DNA of 38,506 bases from TM7 phylum sp. oral taxon 352 (lineage in GTDB: Bacteria; Patescibacteriota; Saccharimonadia; Saccharimonadales; Saccharimonadaceae), in the NCBI GenBank assembly GCA_007845355.1, contig SDRQ01000006.1, positions 1-38,506 on the forward strand. The letters run 5' to 3'. The notes under the pieces are model-generated. The model was not told where the DNA came from, made no database searches, and saw only the letters and a list, made by a program, of their open reading frames with translations. This document shows positions 7,945-14,830 of this stretch, piece after piece. Both the position numbers and the translations under genes were made by a program. How positions within the stretch are numbered: the stretch's first letter is position 1; every line of letters begins with the position of its first letter.

Positions 7945-8347
7945 TGGTGGAGCTGCCGGGTACTGCCCCCGGGTCCAACTGGTATCACAACATCCGTCTA
8001 CGAGCATAGGCTTATCTAAATTTATTTAATAACGCTACTCGGATTTAGAATAAACCAAGAAAACCGAGTCTCGTTACGTAGTAAAAGTCCTATATATCCG
8101 CTACTTCCAAATATATAGCTAGCAACATAGATATAACACCCTTAGATATTGACTGTTGCCACAATACAAGGATGATCGCTAAAAATTAGGCAGCGATTGG
8201 CGCAAAGACCATCTTAGGAGCGAAAGCGCTCGCTACGAATGACTTTGCTTTTGCAACAAAGTTTGCATCTAAAAATATACGTTACGCGTATCGTCGGCTC
8301 GCAGAATGTCATGATAAGGTCCAATTGTCGAAAGCTATATCAGCCCC
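7945..8347 (-). ncRNA. ssrA: Transfer-messenger RNA (tmRNA)
   Basis: This 403-nt RNA rescues stalled ribosomes and tags incomplete proteins. The 5' GGGGCUG pairs with the 3' CAGCUCC ahead of ACCA, the standard 7-bp tRNA-like acceptor stem. A 5-bp T stem CCGGG/CCCGG lies next to it. The tag frame starts with resume codon GCA at 8264-8266, just after a UUAGAU context like the E. coli one, and ends with UAA at 8186-8188. It encodes 26 residues beginning ANFVAKAKSF and ending FAPIAA, much longer than the 10 codons of E. coli. The UAA lies inside a helix loop (AUCGCU/AGCGAU). The T loop reads GGCAGUA rather than UUCRANY. A TATAAT at 8362-8367 is a plausible -10, and a terminator follows. Confidence 0.93.
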
Positions 8348-8361
8348 ACATATCGATTCAT

Positions 8362-8367
8362 ATTATA
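8362..8367 (-). promoter_or_regulatory. -10 box of tmRNA
   Basis: TATAAT on the minus strand places +1 near 8355, leaving about 8 nt of 5' leader for RNase P to remove. No good -35 is seen. Confidence 0.5.
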
Positions 8368-8378
8368 TCCTGATCTCA

Positions 8379-8407
8379 TTCAAAAATCTACATGCTTATG
8401 TTTTAAT
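8379..8407 (+). promoter_or_regulatory. Promoter of leaderless comM (TTCAAA-17-TTTAAT)
   Basis: TTCAAA (8379-8384, 4/6) and TTTAAT (8402-8407, 5/6) are 17 bp apart. The predicted +1 is 8414, the A of the comM ATG. No Shine-Dalgarno is present. Confidence 0.5.
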
Positions 8408-8413
8408 AGATTC

Positions 8414-9937
8414 ATGATTAGTAGAGTTATTTCAGCTACACCTTATGGATTTAGCGGGCAAATCATCGAAGTTGAGGGAGATATGTCAAAAGGACTTCCT
8501 AGCCTGCAAATTGTCGGAATGGGTAATAAGGCCATCGATGAGTCCAGAGATCGAGTACGTAGTGCAATAAAAAACTCTTCCCTGGATTTTCCAAAAGGAA
8601 AAATAATCATCAACTTAGCACCGGCAGAGTTACCAAAAGACGGATCTCACTTCGATCTCCCCATCGCCTTATCTATTTTATGCATCAGCAGCGCACTCAA
8701 CCAAAGCGACGTAAGTAATGCGGTTTTTGCAGGAGAGCTAGCGCTAGACGGCAGCCTACGTCCAATACGATCAGCAATTATTACAGCCGAAGTGGCTAAA
8801 AACCAAAAAATTAAATCAGTATACGTGCCAGCCCAAAACGCCAAACAAGCAGCGCTAGTGACTGGAATTGATGTATTTCCAGTAGAAAACCTAAAATCAC
8901 TATTCTTACATCTCAAAAAAGAAAAGATTATTAAGCCAATAGACAGATCATCAATAAAAAATGTATCTCACAATCATAAAAACGTGCCAACCATCGACGA
9001 CATCTACGGACAAGAACAAGCAAAGAGAGCTATCCAGATAGCCGTTGCCGGAAGACATAATATTTTATTGTCCGGCCCTCCGGGATCAGGAAAAACTATG
9101 TTGGCAAAATCTTTGAAGAATCTATTACCAGCCCTATCAGAGGATGAGATAGTAGAAGTGACAAAACTTCACAGTCTTGGAGAACACACTATAATAAATA
9201 ATCCCATAGTAGATAGACCATTCAGGTCGCCGCACCACACCGCAAGTAGAGCATCTATTATTGGCGGAGGATCGAAAGTACAGCCAGGAGAAATCAGTTT
9301 AGCTCATAGAGGCGTCCTATTTCTTGATGAGTTACTCGAATATCCGCGCACTGTACTTGAATCACTTCGTCAACCCCTAGAGGATCACGAAATTACCGTC
9401 AGTCGTGCAAATGGCAAGTTCAACTTCCCTGCCAATTTCTTATTAGTAGCCACAATGAATCCCTGTCCTTGTGGATTTCTTGGAGACCCAGAAAAAACTT
9501 GCGTATGTTCACAAAATCAAATTATCAATTATCAAAAAAGATTATCGGGACCGCTACTCGATCGAATAGACCTAACGGTATCGGTTTCACGAGTCCCCCA
9601 TGAAAAATTATTAAATAATAAAATGTCGACAAAATCACAACAAGAGACATTTTTATCTGAGATACATAAAGCCTACTCTATTCAGAGAGACAGATATAAG
9701 TGTAGTTATAAATACAACAATGACATTCCAAGTAGTAACGTTGATAAAATTACATCAATCTCAGAATCTGCAAAAACCTTCTTGACGAACGCAGCCAGAA
9801 AACTAGACTTAAGCACTCGCAGCTACTTTAAGGTCATAAAAGTTTCTCGCACTATCGCAGATTTAGAAGGATCCACATCCATAGAAGTTCCGCACATAGC
9901 AGAAAGCCTACAATACAGACAGATTAACATAGGTTAA
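8414..9937 (+). CDS. comM: ComM/YifB family Mg-chelatase-like AAA+ ATPase
   Basis: A 507-aa protein of normal family length. Residues 1-190 are the ChlI/Lon-protease-like N-terminal domain (opening MISRVISATPYGFSG, LPSLQIVGM). The AAA+ core has Walker A GPPGSGKT near residue 222, FRSPHHTAS, the FLDELLEYPR Walker B region, and a cysteine cluster CPCGFLGDPEKTCVC. The Mg-chelatase C-terminal domain follows. Known: ComM is a hexameric helicase that drives branch migration during integration of transformed DNA. Linked with the type IV pilus genes in this window, it supports natural transformation. It stands alone, divergent from tmRNA, and is probably leaderless. Confidence 0.93.
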   Translation: MISRVISATPYGFSGQIIEVEGDMSKGLPSLQIVGMGNKAIDESRDRVRSAIKNSSLDFPKGKIIINLAPAELPKDGSHFDLPIALSILCISSALNQSDVSNAVFAGELALDGSLRPIRSAIITAEVAKNQKIKSVYVPAQNAKQAALVTGIDVFPVENLKSLFLHLKKEKIIKPIDRSSIKNVSHNHKNVPTIDDIYGQEQAKRAIQIAVAGRHNILLSGPPGSGKTMLAKSLKNLLPALSEDEIVEVTKLHSLGEHTIINNPIVDRPFRSPHHTASRASIIGGGSKVQPGEISLAHRGVLFLDELLEYPRTVLESLRQPLEDHEITVSRANGKFNFPANFLLVATMNPCPCGFLGDPEKTCVCSQNQIINYQKRLSGPLLDRIDLTVSVSRVPHEKLLNNKMSTKSQQETFLSEIHKAYSIQRDRYKCSYKYNNDIPSSNVDKITSISESAKTFLTNAARKLDLSTRSYFKVIKVSRTIADLEGSTSIEVPHIAESLQYRQINIG

Positions 9938-9946
9938 TTATTATCC

Positions 9947-9975
9947 TTGAAAATAACAGACATCTCTGTTACAAT
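9947..9975 (+). promoter_or_regulatory. Promoter of infC-rpmI-rplT (TTGAAA-17-TACAAT)
   Basis: TTGAAA (9947-9952) and TACAAT (9970-9975) are 17 bp apart. The predicted start near 9982 gives a leader of about 39 nt, too short for a classical L20 leader structure. Confidence 0.7.
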
Positions 9976-10020
9976 AGCAACTGAGTTAATCTAAAATTGC
10001 TTCAAAAAGGAGAGCCAGAG

Positions 10021-10527
10021 ATTAATAAATCAATCCGTATCAACGGAGCAATCCGTGCAAGAGAACTGCGGATAATTGGTCCTGATGGAGAGCAGCTAGG
10101 AATCATGTCCCTTAAAGAGGCTTTAAGTAAGGCCAACGACATGAATCTTGACCTAGTTGAAATATCACCGGGAGCCAATCCGCCAGTTGCTAAAATCATT
10201 GACTGGGGTAAGTACCAGTACCAAAAAATGAAGGATCAACAGAAGAATCGGCGCCAAGCCAAATCTGGAGACCTAAAGCAGATGCGCTTTGGTCTAAAGA
10301 TAGGAGCTGGAGACCTAGAAGTCAAGCTGAAGAAGATCCGTAAATTTTTAGAGGGCGGACATAAAGTTCGTATACAAGTGGTCTACAAAGGTCGCGAAAT
10401 GGCCCATAAAGAGATCGGCTACGAATTGATCGACAAAATCATGGAACACCTTAGTGAGGACGCAATATTAGAGCAAAAACCTCAGATGGCTGGTCGCAAT
10501 CTGAGCGTAGTAATAAGGAGTAAATAA
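10021..10527 (+). CDS. infC: Translation initiation factor IF-3 with probable AUU start
   Basis: A 168-aa protein. The N-domain begins IRINGAIRARELRIIG; the linker is Lys/Arg-rich; the C-domain contains KFLEGGHKVRIQVVYKGREMAH. IF-3 binds the 30S subunit and rejects wrong start codons and initiator tRNAs. The frame could be read from TTG 9997, but nothing resembling a ribosome site precedes that. AGGAG at 10008-10012 lies 8 nt before ATT 10021, and an AUU start is the known hallmark of infC used for autoregulation. The gene overlaps rpmI by one base (TAATG), the conserved infC-rpmI-rplT order. Confidence 0.93.
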   Translation: MNKSIRINGAIRARELRIIGPDGEQLGIMSLKEALSKANDMNLDLVEISPGANPPVAKIIDWGKYQYQKMKDQQKNRRQAKSGDLKQMRFGLKIGAGDLEVKLKKIRKFLEGGHKVRIQVVYKGREMAHKEIGYELIDKIMEHLSEDAILEQKPQMAGRNLSVVIRSK

Positions 10528-10721
10528 TGCCAAAGCTAAAGACCCACAAAGGCACTGCGAAGCGTATCAAGCTGACCAGCACCGGAAAATTGACCCGCCA
10601 GCGCGCATTTGGCGGCCACTTGTTGGCTAAAAAGTCAAAAAGTCGTAAGCGCGCAATCAACACAACAGCAACAGTAACTGGTTCGATGGCCAAGAACGCC
10701 CGTCGAGCAATGGGAGTATAG
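10527..10721 (+). CDS. rpmI: 50S ribosomal protein L35
   Basis: A 64-aa, very basic protein beginning [20 protein letters not shown], the L35 family signature, at the usual length of about 65 residues. It is a component of the large ribosomal subunit. Its ATG overlaps the infC stop by one base, with GGAG upstream inside the infC end. rplT follows after 2 bp. It is therefore translationally coupled and subject to whatever control acts on infC. Confidence 0.95.
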   Translation: MPKLKTHKGTAKRIKLTSTGKLTRQRAFGGHLLAKKSKSRKRAINTTATVTGSMAKNARRAMGV

Positions 10722-10723
10722 TT

Positions 10724-11065
10724 ATGCGAGTAAAACGAGGAGTTGCCGCACGTGCTAAGCACAAAAAAATCTTAAAAGCAGCTGAGGGAATGCAACATAA
10801 TCGCACCAGAAGTTTTCGTCTTGCAAAACAAGGTGTTATTAGGGCTCTACAGTACGCTTACCGCGATCGCCGAAACAAGAAGCGCGATCTACGCGGTCTA
10901 TGGATTACCCGAATCAATGCAGCCGCTCGACAAGAAGGCACAACTTACGGCAAACTTATAGCCTCTATGAAATCTAAAAACATTGAGATTGATAGAAAAA
11001 TATTAGCAGAATTGGCAGTTAACGAGCCAAAAGCTTTCGCTGAAATAGTAAAAGCTAGTCTATAA
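10724..11065 (+). CDS. rplT: 50S ribosomal protein L20
   Basis: A 113-aa basic protein: [22 protein letters not shown], then [31 protein letters not shown] (residues about 30-61), the conserved L20 core, and [16 protein letters not shown]. Length and sequence match the family. L20 binds 23S rRNA early in 50S assembly and represses its own operon in other bacteria. It is the last gene of infC-rpmI-rplT, closed by the hairpin at 11086-11118. Confidence 0.95.
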   Translation: MRVKRGVAARAKHKKILKAAEGMQHNRTRSFRLAKQGVIRALQYAYRDRRNKKRDLRGLWITRINAAARQEGTTYGKLIASMKSKNIEIDRKILAELAVNEPKAFAEIVKASL

Positions 11066-11085
11066 CAGGATAAAACCACCAATAT

Positions 11086-11118
11086 AAAACACCCTGCATA
11101 ATGTCAGGGTGTTTTATT
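11086..11118. terminator. Bidirectional terminator between rplT and rnpB
   Basis: AAAACACCCTG (11086-11096) pairs with CAGGGTGTTTT (11105-11115), an 11-bp stem. T residues follow on the plus strand and TTTT lies within the stem on the minus strand, so it can end both rplT and rnpB transcripts. Confidence 0.75.
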
Positions 11119-11457
11119 CATAGTCTGCTTATAAGCCGGGTTCTGTCTAGGGCAATCATCTATCTAGTTTGCTTGTTGCCAAACAAATCAAGCGGTTATC
11201 GATCTGCGGACGGATAATCCTATTTGCAAATCTCCTTGCAGCCGACAGGGTTTACCTCTCGTCTATGTCGCCATAGACGACTGTGGGCTCTTACCCCACT
11301 CGTTTCACCTTTTCCCTCGTATATAAAATACGAAGGTAGTTTCGTTTCTGTGGCACTTTCCCTAGAGTTGCCTCCGGTCGCCGTTAACGACTGTCGTATC
11401 CTTCGCTGCCCGGACTTTCCTCTTAAGTATAACTTAAGCGATTGCCTAACAGACTAC
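11117..11457 (-). ncRNA. rnpB: RNase P RNA (bacterial type A-like)
   Basis: The catalytic RNA of RNase P, which matures tRNA 5' ends. The minus strand shows the invariant 5' GAGGAAAGUCCGGGC and 3' ACAGAACCCGGCUUAUAAG blocks plus GUGCCACAGAAA and GGUAAACCC. P1 forms from UAGUCUG (11450-11456) and CAGACUA (11121-11127), which fixes the ends; length is about 341 nt. An extended -10 TGCTATAAT (11465-11473) predicts a start near 11457-11458. The L15 region (GGAUUAUC...GAUAACC) seems to lack the GGU that binds tRNA CCA, although the tRNAs here encode CCA. Confidence 0.95.
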
Positions 11458-11464
11458 ATGATAT

Positions 11465-11473
11465 ATTATAGCA
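11465..11473 (-). promoter_or_regulatory. Extended -10 (TGCTATAAT) of rnpB
   Basis: TATAAT at 11465-11470 on the minus strand with TGC before it. The +1 falls at 11457-11458, immediately before helix P1. Confidence 0.6.
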
Positions 11474-11475
11474 CT

Positions 11476-11625
11476 AAACCCTAGACTTGTCTGTGGGCGC
11501 TAGATATTCCCCGCATAAATGCAAGGTGGGTGCTCGCAACTTATTGCCACGACAATAAATCATTAAAGCTCCCTATCATATGATGTTAGGAAAATCATAC
11601 GCGCCCACGGATAAATCCAGGGTAT
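11476..11625 (-). ncRNA. 6S RNA-like candidate
   Basis: The roughly 150 nt between the M50 protease gene and rnpB folds into one long rod. CCCUGGAUUU-A-UC-C-GUGGGCGC at the 5' end pairs with the mirror segment ending ...AAGUCUAGGG at the 3' end (11479-11500), about 20 bp with two 1x1 mismatches. Inside are a large bubble with small hairpins (CCUA/UAGG; CCUUGCAU/AUGCGGGG) and an apical stem UUAUUG/CAAUAA. A TATAAT at 11632-11637 predicts +1 at 11625, right at the base of the stem. A long closing stem, central bubble and apical stem are the architecture of 6S RNA, which binds RNA polymerase holoenzyme; GCACCCACCUUG also recalls some 6S sequences. Family assignment is inference. Confidence 0.5.
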
Positions 11626-11631
11626 GCTCCT

Positions 11632-11637
11632 ATTATA
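11632..11637 (-). promoter_or_regulatory. -10 box of 6S-like RNA
   Basis: TATAAT on the minus strand, overlapping the last codons of the M50 protease gene. Normal spacing puts +1 at 11625, matching the start of the long helix. Confidence 0.55.
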
Positions 11638-12277
11638 CACCAAATATATTCATAAATACACGCAAAATTGCCCGAATACAGCCCGACATAACCTGCCCAA
11701 TTACATCAGAAAACAGTACAACTATAATCATCACCAAAAGAACGCCGTTTTGCTCAATTTTTTGCATAACACCCCTGATACCATCCGGCGCTACGGCATA
11801 TAATATTCTAGATCCGTCCAGAGGTGGAATTGGTAGCATATTAAAAACAAAAAAACCCAGATTTACCGATATAGCAGTAGAAATAATCAGTCCAAATATC
11901 GTAGGCTGTACTGCCCCAGCATTATTAATAACGCCACTAAACACTCCGACGCCGAACACAATAAAGGCGATTACTAAATTAGTAATTGGGCCAGAAAGAG
12001 CAACAAGAGTCGCCCCCCAATCGCCAAAACGGACTCTATTTGGATTAAACGGAACAGGCTTAGCTCCTCCGAAAACTGGAGCATGCAACACCACCATAAT
12101 CAAAGGAAGCAAAATAGTCATCACAGGATCGATATGTCTTATGGGATTAAGTGTCAATCTCCCCTCTTCTTTTGCAGTATTATCGCCCAGTGCATACCCC
12201 ATAAAAGCATGCATAGCCTCATGAATGGTCATAGACAGCAATATGACAGTCAAAACTATTATTATTTCTAAAATCAT
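11633..12277 (-). CDS. Site-2 protease family (M50B) intramembrane zinc metalloprotease
   Basis: A 214-aa protein with four to six membrane helices. The zinc site is HEAMH near residues 19-23 in the first helix, and the third ligand is the Asp of FNMLPIPPLDGSRIL near residue 153; both are family hallmarks. Known: S2P proteases cut membrane-embedded substrates such as anti-sigma factors. It is a short form without a PDZ domain. It is divergent from rpmB. A TGCTATAAT extended -10 sits so that the ATG is at +2, so the mRNA should be leaderless. The 6S-like RNA promoter overlaps its 3' end. Confidence 0.88.
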   Translation of the reverse strand: MILEIIIVLTVILLSMTIHEAMHAFMGYALGDNTAKEEGRLTLNPIRHIDPVMTILLPLIMVVLHAPVFGGAKPVPFNPNRVRFGDWGATLVALSGPITNLVIAFIVFGVGVFSGVINNAGAVQPTIFGLIISTAISVNLGFFVFNMLPIPPLDGSRILYAVAPDGIRGVMQKIEQNGVLLVMIIVVLFSDVIGQVMSGCIRAILRVFMNIFGV

Positions 12278-12284
12278 AAGTGTT

Positions 12285-12293
12285 ATTATAGCA
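12285..12293 (-). promoter_or_regulatory. Extended -10 (TGCTATAAT) for leaderless M50 protease
   Basis: TATAAT occupies 12285-12290 (minus), +1 is 12278, and the A of the ATG is 12277. TAGTCA lies 17 bp upstream as a partial -35. Confidence 0.6.
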
Positions 12294-12306
12294 TCAATAC
12301 GTAATC

Positions 12307-12335
12307 TTGACTAATTACACAAATGTCGCTACAAT
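12307..12335 (+). promoter_or_regulatory. Promoter of rpmB (TTGACT-17-TACAAT)
   Basis: TTGACT (12307-12312) and TACAAT (12330-12335) are 17 bp apart. The start near 12342 gives a leader of about 34 nt carrying GAGAGTGG before the ATG at 12376. Confidence 0.7.
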
Positions 12336-12375
12336 AATAAGGATTGTTATTAATAATAAAGTAAAGAGAGTGGAA

Positions 12376-12585
12376 ATGGCATCACGATGTGATTTAACAG
12401 GCAAAGGAAAGCAGTATGGCAACAACGTCAGCTTCTCCCTGCGCCGCACTAAGCGTGTTTTCAAACCAAACCTTCAGAAGAAGACTTTTGTTGTTGACGG
12501 TCAAAAAATTACCATGACTTTAAGCACGAAAGCTATTCGCACCCTGAAGAAAAAAGGTATTTTGAGCGCAGCTGCTAATAAGTAA
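12376..12585 (+). CDS. rpmB: 50S ribosomal protein L28
   Basis: A 69-aa basic protein: MASRCDLTGKGKQYGNNVS, then RTKRVFKPNLQKKTF, the L28 signature, at the usual length of 60-78 residues. The frame is open further upstream to 12307, but that part contains the promoter and does not look like L28; the GAGTGG site 6 nt before ATG 12376 decides the start. It is a single-gene unit, with the terminator at 12611-12640. Confidence 0.93.
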   Translation: MASRCDLTGKGKQYGNNVSFSLRRTKRVFKPNLQKKTFVVDGQKITMTLSTKAIRTLKKKGILSAAANK

Positions 12586-12610
12586 TCGCTAAATCAAATT
12601 TTAATAAAAT

Positions 12611-12640
12611 AACTCCGATTGTATTATCGGAGTTATTTTT
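12611..12640. terminator. Terminator after rpmB, usable in both directions
   Basis: AACTCCGAT (12611-12619) pairs with ATCGGAGTT (12626-12634), followed by ATTTTT. It also lies just beyond the MBL gene stop on the minus strand. Confidence 0.75.
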
Positions 12641-12657
12641 AATTCAACAAGAAGACC

Positions 12658-13296
12658 CTAGCTTTTAGATATCTGAACAACTGTTAAATTATCTGGCAAA
12701 TCCGTTATTTTCTTTAGCTTCCACTTTGGACCAGCCTCAACAACTGGAGCTCCTAGATTTTTCACAAACTCATCCACACCATCCTGTGGAACTTCATAAT
12801 GCAAAGTAGCGTCATTGTAATGTACCGGAATCACCACCTTAGGATCCAATTGACGAATTATTGAAGTCGCCCCCATTGCGTCTAATGTATATCCATTTCC
12901 ACCGACAGGTAATATTGCAAAATCAACAACACCTATATCTTCAAGCTGATCATCAGTTAGTTTATTCTCAATATTACCAACAACCACCCCCTTAGCTTCA
13001 CCAATCGTAATTTTATATATTGTAGATTTTTTAACATCATCTGCAGCGTCGATATGTCGTCGCGCTGGAATTCCTAGCAATGAGATGTCTCCGACTTCAT
13101 ATTCACCTGGACCCGAAAATAGCAGTCTTGGTGTAGAATCCACAACAGCAAACCGATCCTCTGTAGCCACTTCTACGTCATTATTCACAGAAACATTTTT
13201 CCCTCCGACAATCTCTAAATTCGGATCAAATACCACACGAAGTTTCTTTGTAGTAATAATAACAGCATTTGCTCCTTTATACTCTATTTCAAACAT
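12658..13296 (-). CDS. Metallo-beta-lactamase-fold protein lacking the usual metal motif
   Basis: A 212-aa protein resembling small MBL-fold hydrolases of the UPF0173/UlaG-like group. Seen are the opening FEIEYKGANAVIITTKKLRVVFDP, the GPGEYEVGDI strand, ILPVGGNGYTLD and the terminal IPVHYN. The HxHxDH zinc motif expected about residue 50-60 is absent (the region reads VEVATEDRF), and the later GDxGH is replaced by GNIENK. Known: this layout recurs in CPR and Firmicutes proteins of unknown activity. It is probably non-hydrolytic or binds metal differently. It is the last gene of thrS-miaA-winged helix-MBL, with AAAGGAG before the ATG. Confidence 0.75.
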   Translation of the reverse strand: MFEIEYKGANAVIITTKKLRVVFDPNLEIVGGKNVSVNNDVEVATEDRFAVVDSTPRLLFSGPGEYEVGDISLLGIPARRHIDAADDVKKSTIYKITIGEAKGVVVGNIENKLTDDQLEDIGVVDFAILPVGGNGYTLDAMGATSIIRQLDPKVVIPVHYNDATLHYEVPQDGVDEFVKNLGAPVVEAGPKWKLKKITDLPDNLTVVQISKS

Positions 13297-13298
13297 AC

Positions 13299-13892
13299 CT
13301 ACTCCTTTCTCATTATATTTTCCGTATCTACTAATACGGAGTGCTTATTTCTTATAATATCCATTATAAACCTATCTTTGACACTCATCCTATAATAGAA
13401 ATCATCATAAGATATTACGGCATAATTTATCTCTATTTTTCTATCTTTTTCGATTTTTTTAACAAGATTTTTTATAGTTACGGCAGACATGTCATCACCA
13501 ACTAATAACAAATCAACAGAAGAGCTTGATCCGACCACTAATTTTCCCGAAATAATAGCCAACCTTAAACCCCTCATTCTTCCTAAAGAATCTTTCCAGG
13601 AAACGCCACTCGTAATACCCATGCCGCCTTCTGTATTTTTATCTGAGAATATAGCCGCAAGCGGCTTGATATACGGATAATCCTCATTTACGCTATAGTA
13701 TAACTTATTATCAATAGCGTCCTGTTGCACTATGCCGACAGACACCATATTAGCTAGCTCTCGACGGACGGAGTTTATCTGCTCATCGATCATCCTAGTA
13801 ATTTCCCTCACATAAAATGATTTTTCTGGATTATTCAGAAAAAGATGTAATAATTTTACCCTAGTTTTTGAACCAAATAATGAATCAATCAT
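13299..13892 (-). CDS. Winged-helix DNA-binding protein with nucleotidyltransferase-like domain
   Basis: A 197-aa protein. Residues 1-75 form an ArsR-like winged helix (KTRVKLLHLFLNNPEKSFYVREITRMI, then NSVRRELANMVSVGIV). Residues about 95-190 resemble a minimal nucleotidyltransferase: GKLVVGSSSSVDLLLVGD is a variant of the GSRxxGDxDLLV pattern, with the serines and only one clear acidic residue. Known: fusions of this kind are common in archaea and CPR, possibly toxin-antitoxin derived or regulatory. It lies 25 bp after miaA and 2 bp before the MBL gene. A TACAAT at 13902-13907 would start RNA 3 nt before the ATG, so an internal promoter is possible. Confidence 0.65.
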   Translation of the reverse strand: MIDSLFGSKTRVKLLHLFLNNPEKSFYVREITRMIDEQINSVRRELANMVSVGIVQQDAIDNKLYYSVNEDYPYIKPLAAIFSDKNTEGGMGITSGVSWKDSLGRMRGLRLAIISGKLVVGSSSSVDLLLVGDDMSAVTIKNLVKKIEKDRKIEINYAVISYDDFYYRMSVKDRFIMDIIRNKHSVLVDTENIMRKE

Positions 13893-13916
13893 TGTACTAT
13901 AATTGTAACATATTTT

Positions 13917-14819
13917 TTACTTACTATCTAATACTCGAGATAAATATTGTTCACACGAGTGAACATCTCCCCATTCAATAAATGAGTTTCGCCTAAACCA
14001 CGTCAACTGACGTTTTACTAAGTTTACATCACTAACAATAAACTCCCGAACAGCCTGATCTTCGTCTATTTCTTTCTCGATTAATTTCTTAATAATAGGA
14101 TAAACATTACCCGTCATAGCCTCATTACACCACCCGGCGCTATTAGCTAATTCTATTGTCTCTTCTACAACACCATCTTTGAACATTTTTTTTGCTCTAT
14201 CTGTAATCCTCTGTTTTAATAGTTGTTTATCTGTAGTAATTCCGACAACGATGGTATTACTCAACGGCACTTCCAATCCAGATGACTTTTTACCGGCTCG
14301 CTCAATAGCCCTAATTAGATATCTTTTATTTTTACTATTCTCCGGCAAGGCTACATCGTGATTGACGCAGTATTGTTGAAGTTCAGATATCGTCATTTCT
14401 TGTAAGTTGGCTCTCTTTTCTTTGCTGTATTTAACTCCAAACTGAAAATCAAATATAACAGAATCAATGTACAGCCCTGTTCCACCGACAAGAAATGGAA
14501 TATTTCCTCGACTTCGGATTTCTTTAATCTTTTGACAGGCATAGTCCTTAAATTGCGATACACTGAAAGAATCTCCTGGATCTACTAAGTCAAGACCCCA
14601 ATGAGACACTCCTTGCTGTTCACCCAAAGAAGGCTTAGCTGTCCCGATATTCATACCACAATAGACAGTTCTACTGTCAGCACAAATTATCTCTCCTCTA
14701 TACTTCTTTGCCAATTGTATAGCTAATGATGTTTTACCACTAGCAGTAGGACCAACAATTACAATTAGTGGTAGGTGATCTTCATCAACACCATTATCCA
14801 ATTTTATAAACCTATCCAA
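13917..14819 (-). CDS. miaA: tRNA dimethylallyltransferase
   Basis: About 300 aa. MiaA attaches dimethylallyl to A37 of tRNAs reading UNN codons. The P-loop IVGPTASGKTSLA is near residue 20, followed by the conserved EIICADSRTVY and GMNIGTAKPS, then FLVGGTGLYIDSVIFDF and a C-terminal QLTWFRRN motif. The start is uncertain: the longest frame begins at TTG 14819 with TAGGG upstream, 11 bp after the thrS stop, and another TTG is at 14801; no ATG is available. It is co-transcribed with thrS. Confidence 0.93.
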   Translation of the reverse strand: MDRFIKLDNGVDEDHLPLIVIVGPTASGKTSLAIQLAKKYRGEIICADSRTVYCGMNIGTAKPSLGEQQGVSHWGLDLVDPGDSFSVSQFKDYACQKIKEIRSRGNIPFLVGGTGLYIDSVIFDFQFGVKYSKEKRANLQEMTISELQQYCVNHDVALPENSKNKRYLIRAIERAGKKSSGLEVPLSNTIVVGITTDKQLLKQRITDRAKKMFKDGVVEETIELANSAGWCNEAMTGNVYPIIKKLIEKEIDEDQAVREFIVSDVNLVKRQLTWFRRNSFIEWGDVHSCEQYLSRVLDSK

Positions 14820-14830
14820 TTAGCTCAACC

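Noticed and set aside
6600-7945. Replication origin
   Set aside because: No cluster of DnaA boxes and no dnaA/dnaN; gyrB proximity alone is weak, and that end is scrambled.
11224-11484. 86-codon plus-strand frame
   Set aside because: It lies antisense to RNase P RNA, which explains the sequence fully.
11476-11625. SRP RNA
   Set aside because: The conserved GGAAGG-AGCAGCC apical loop is missing on both strands.
11580-12224. A 214-codon plus-strand frame
   Set aside because: Antisense shadow of the M50 protease, whose HEAMH and DG motifs are clear.
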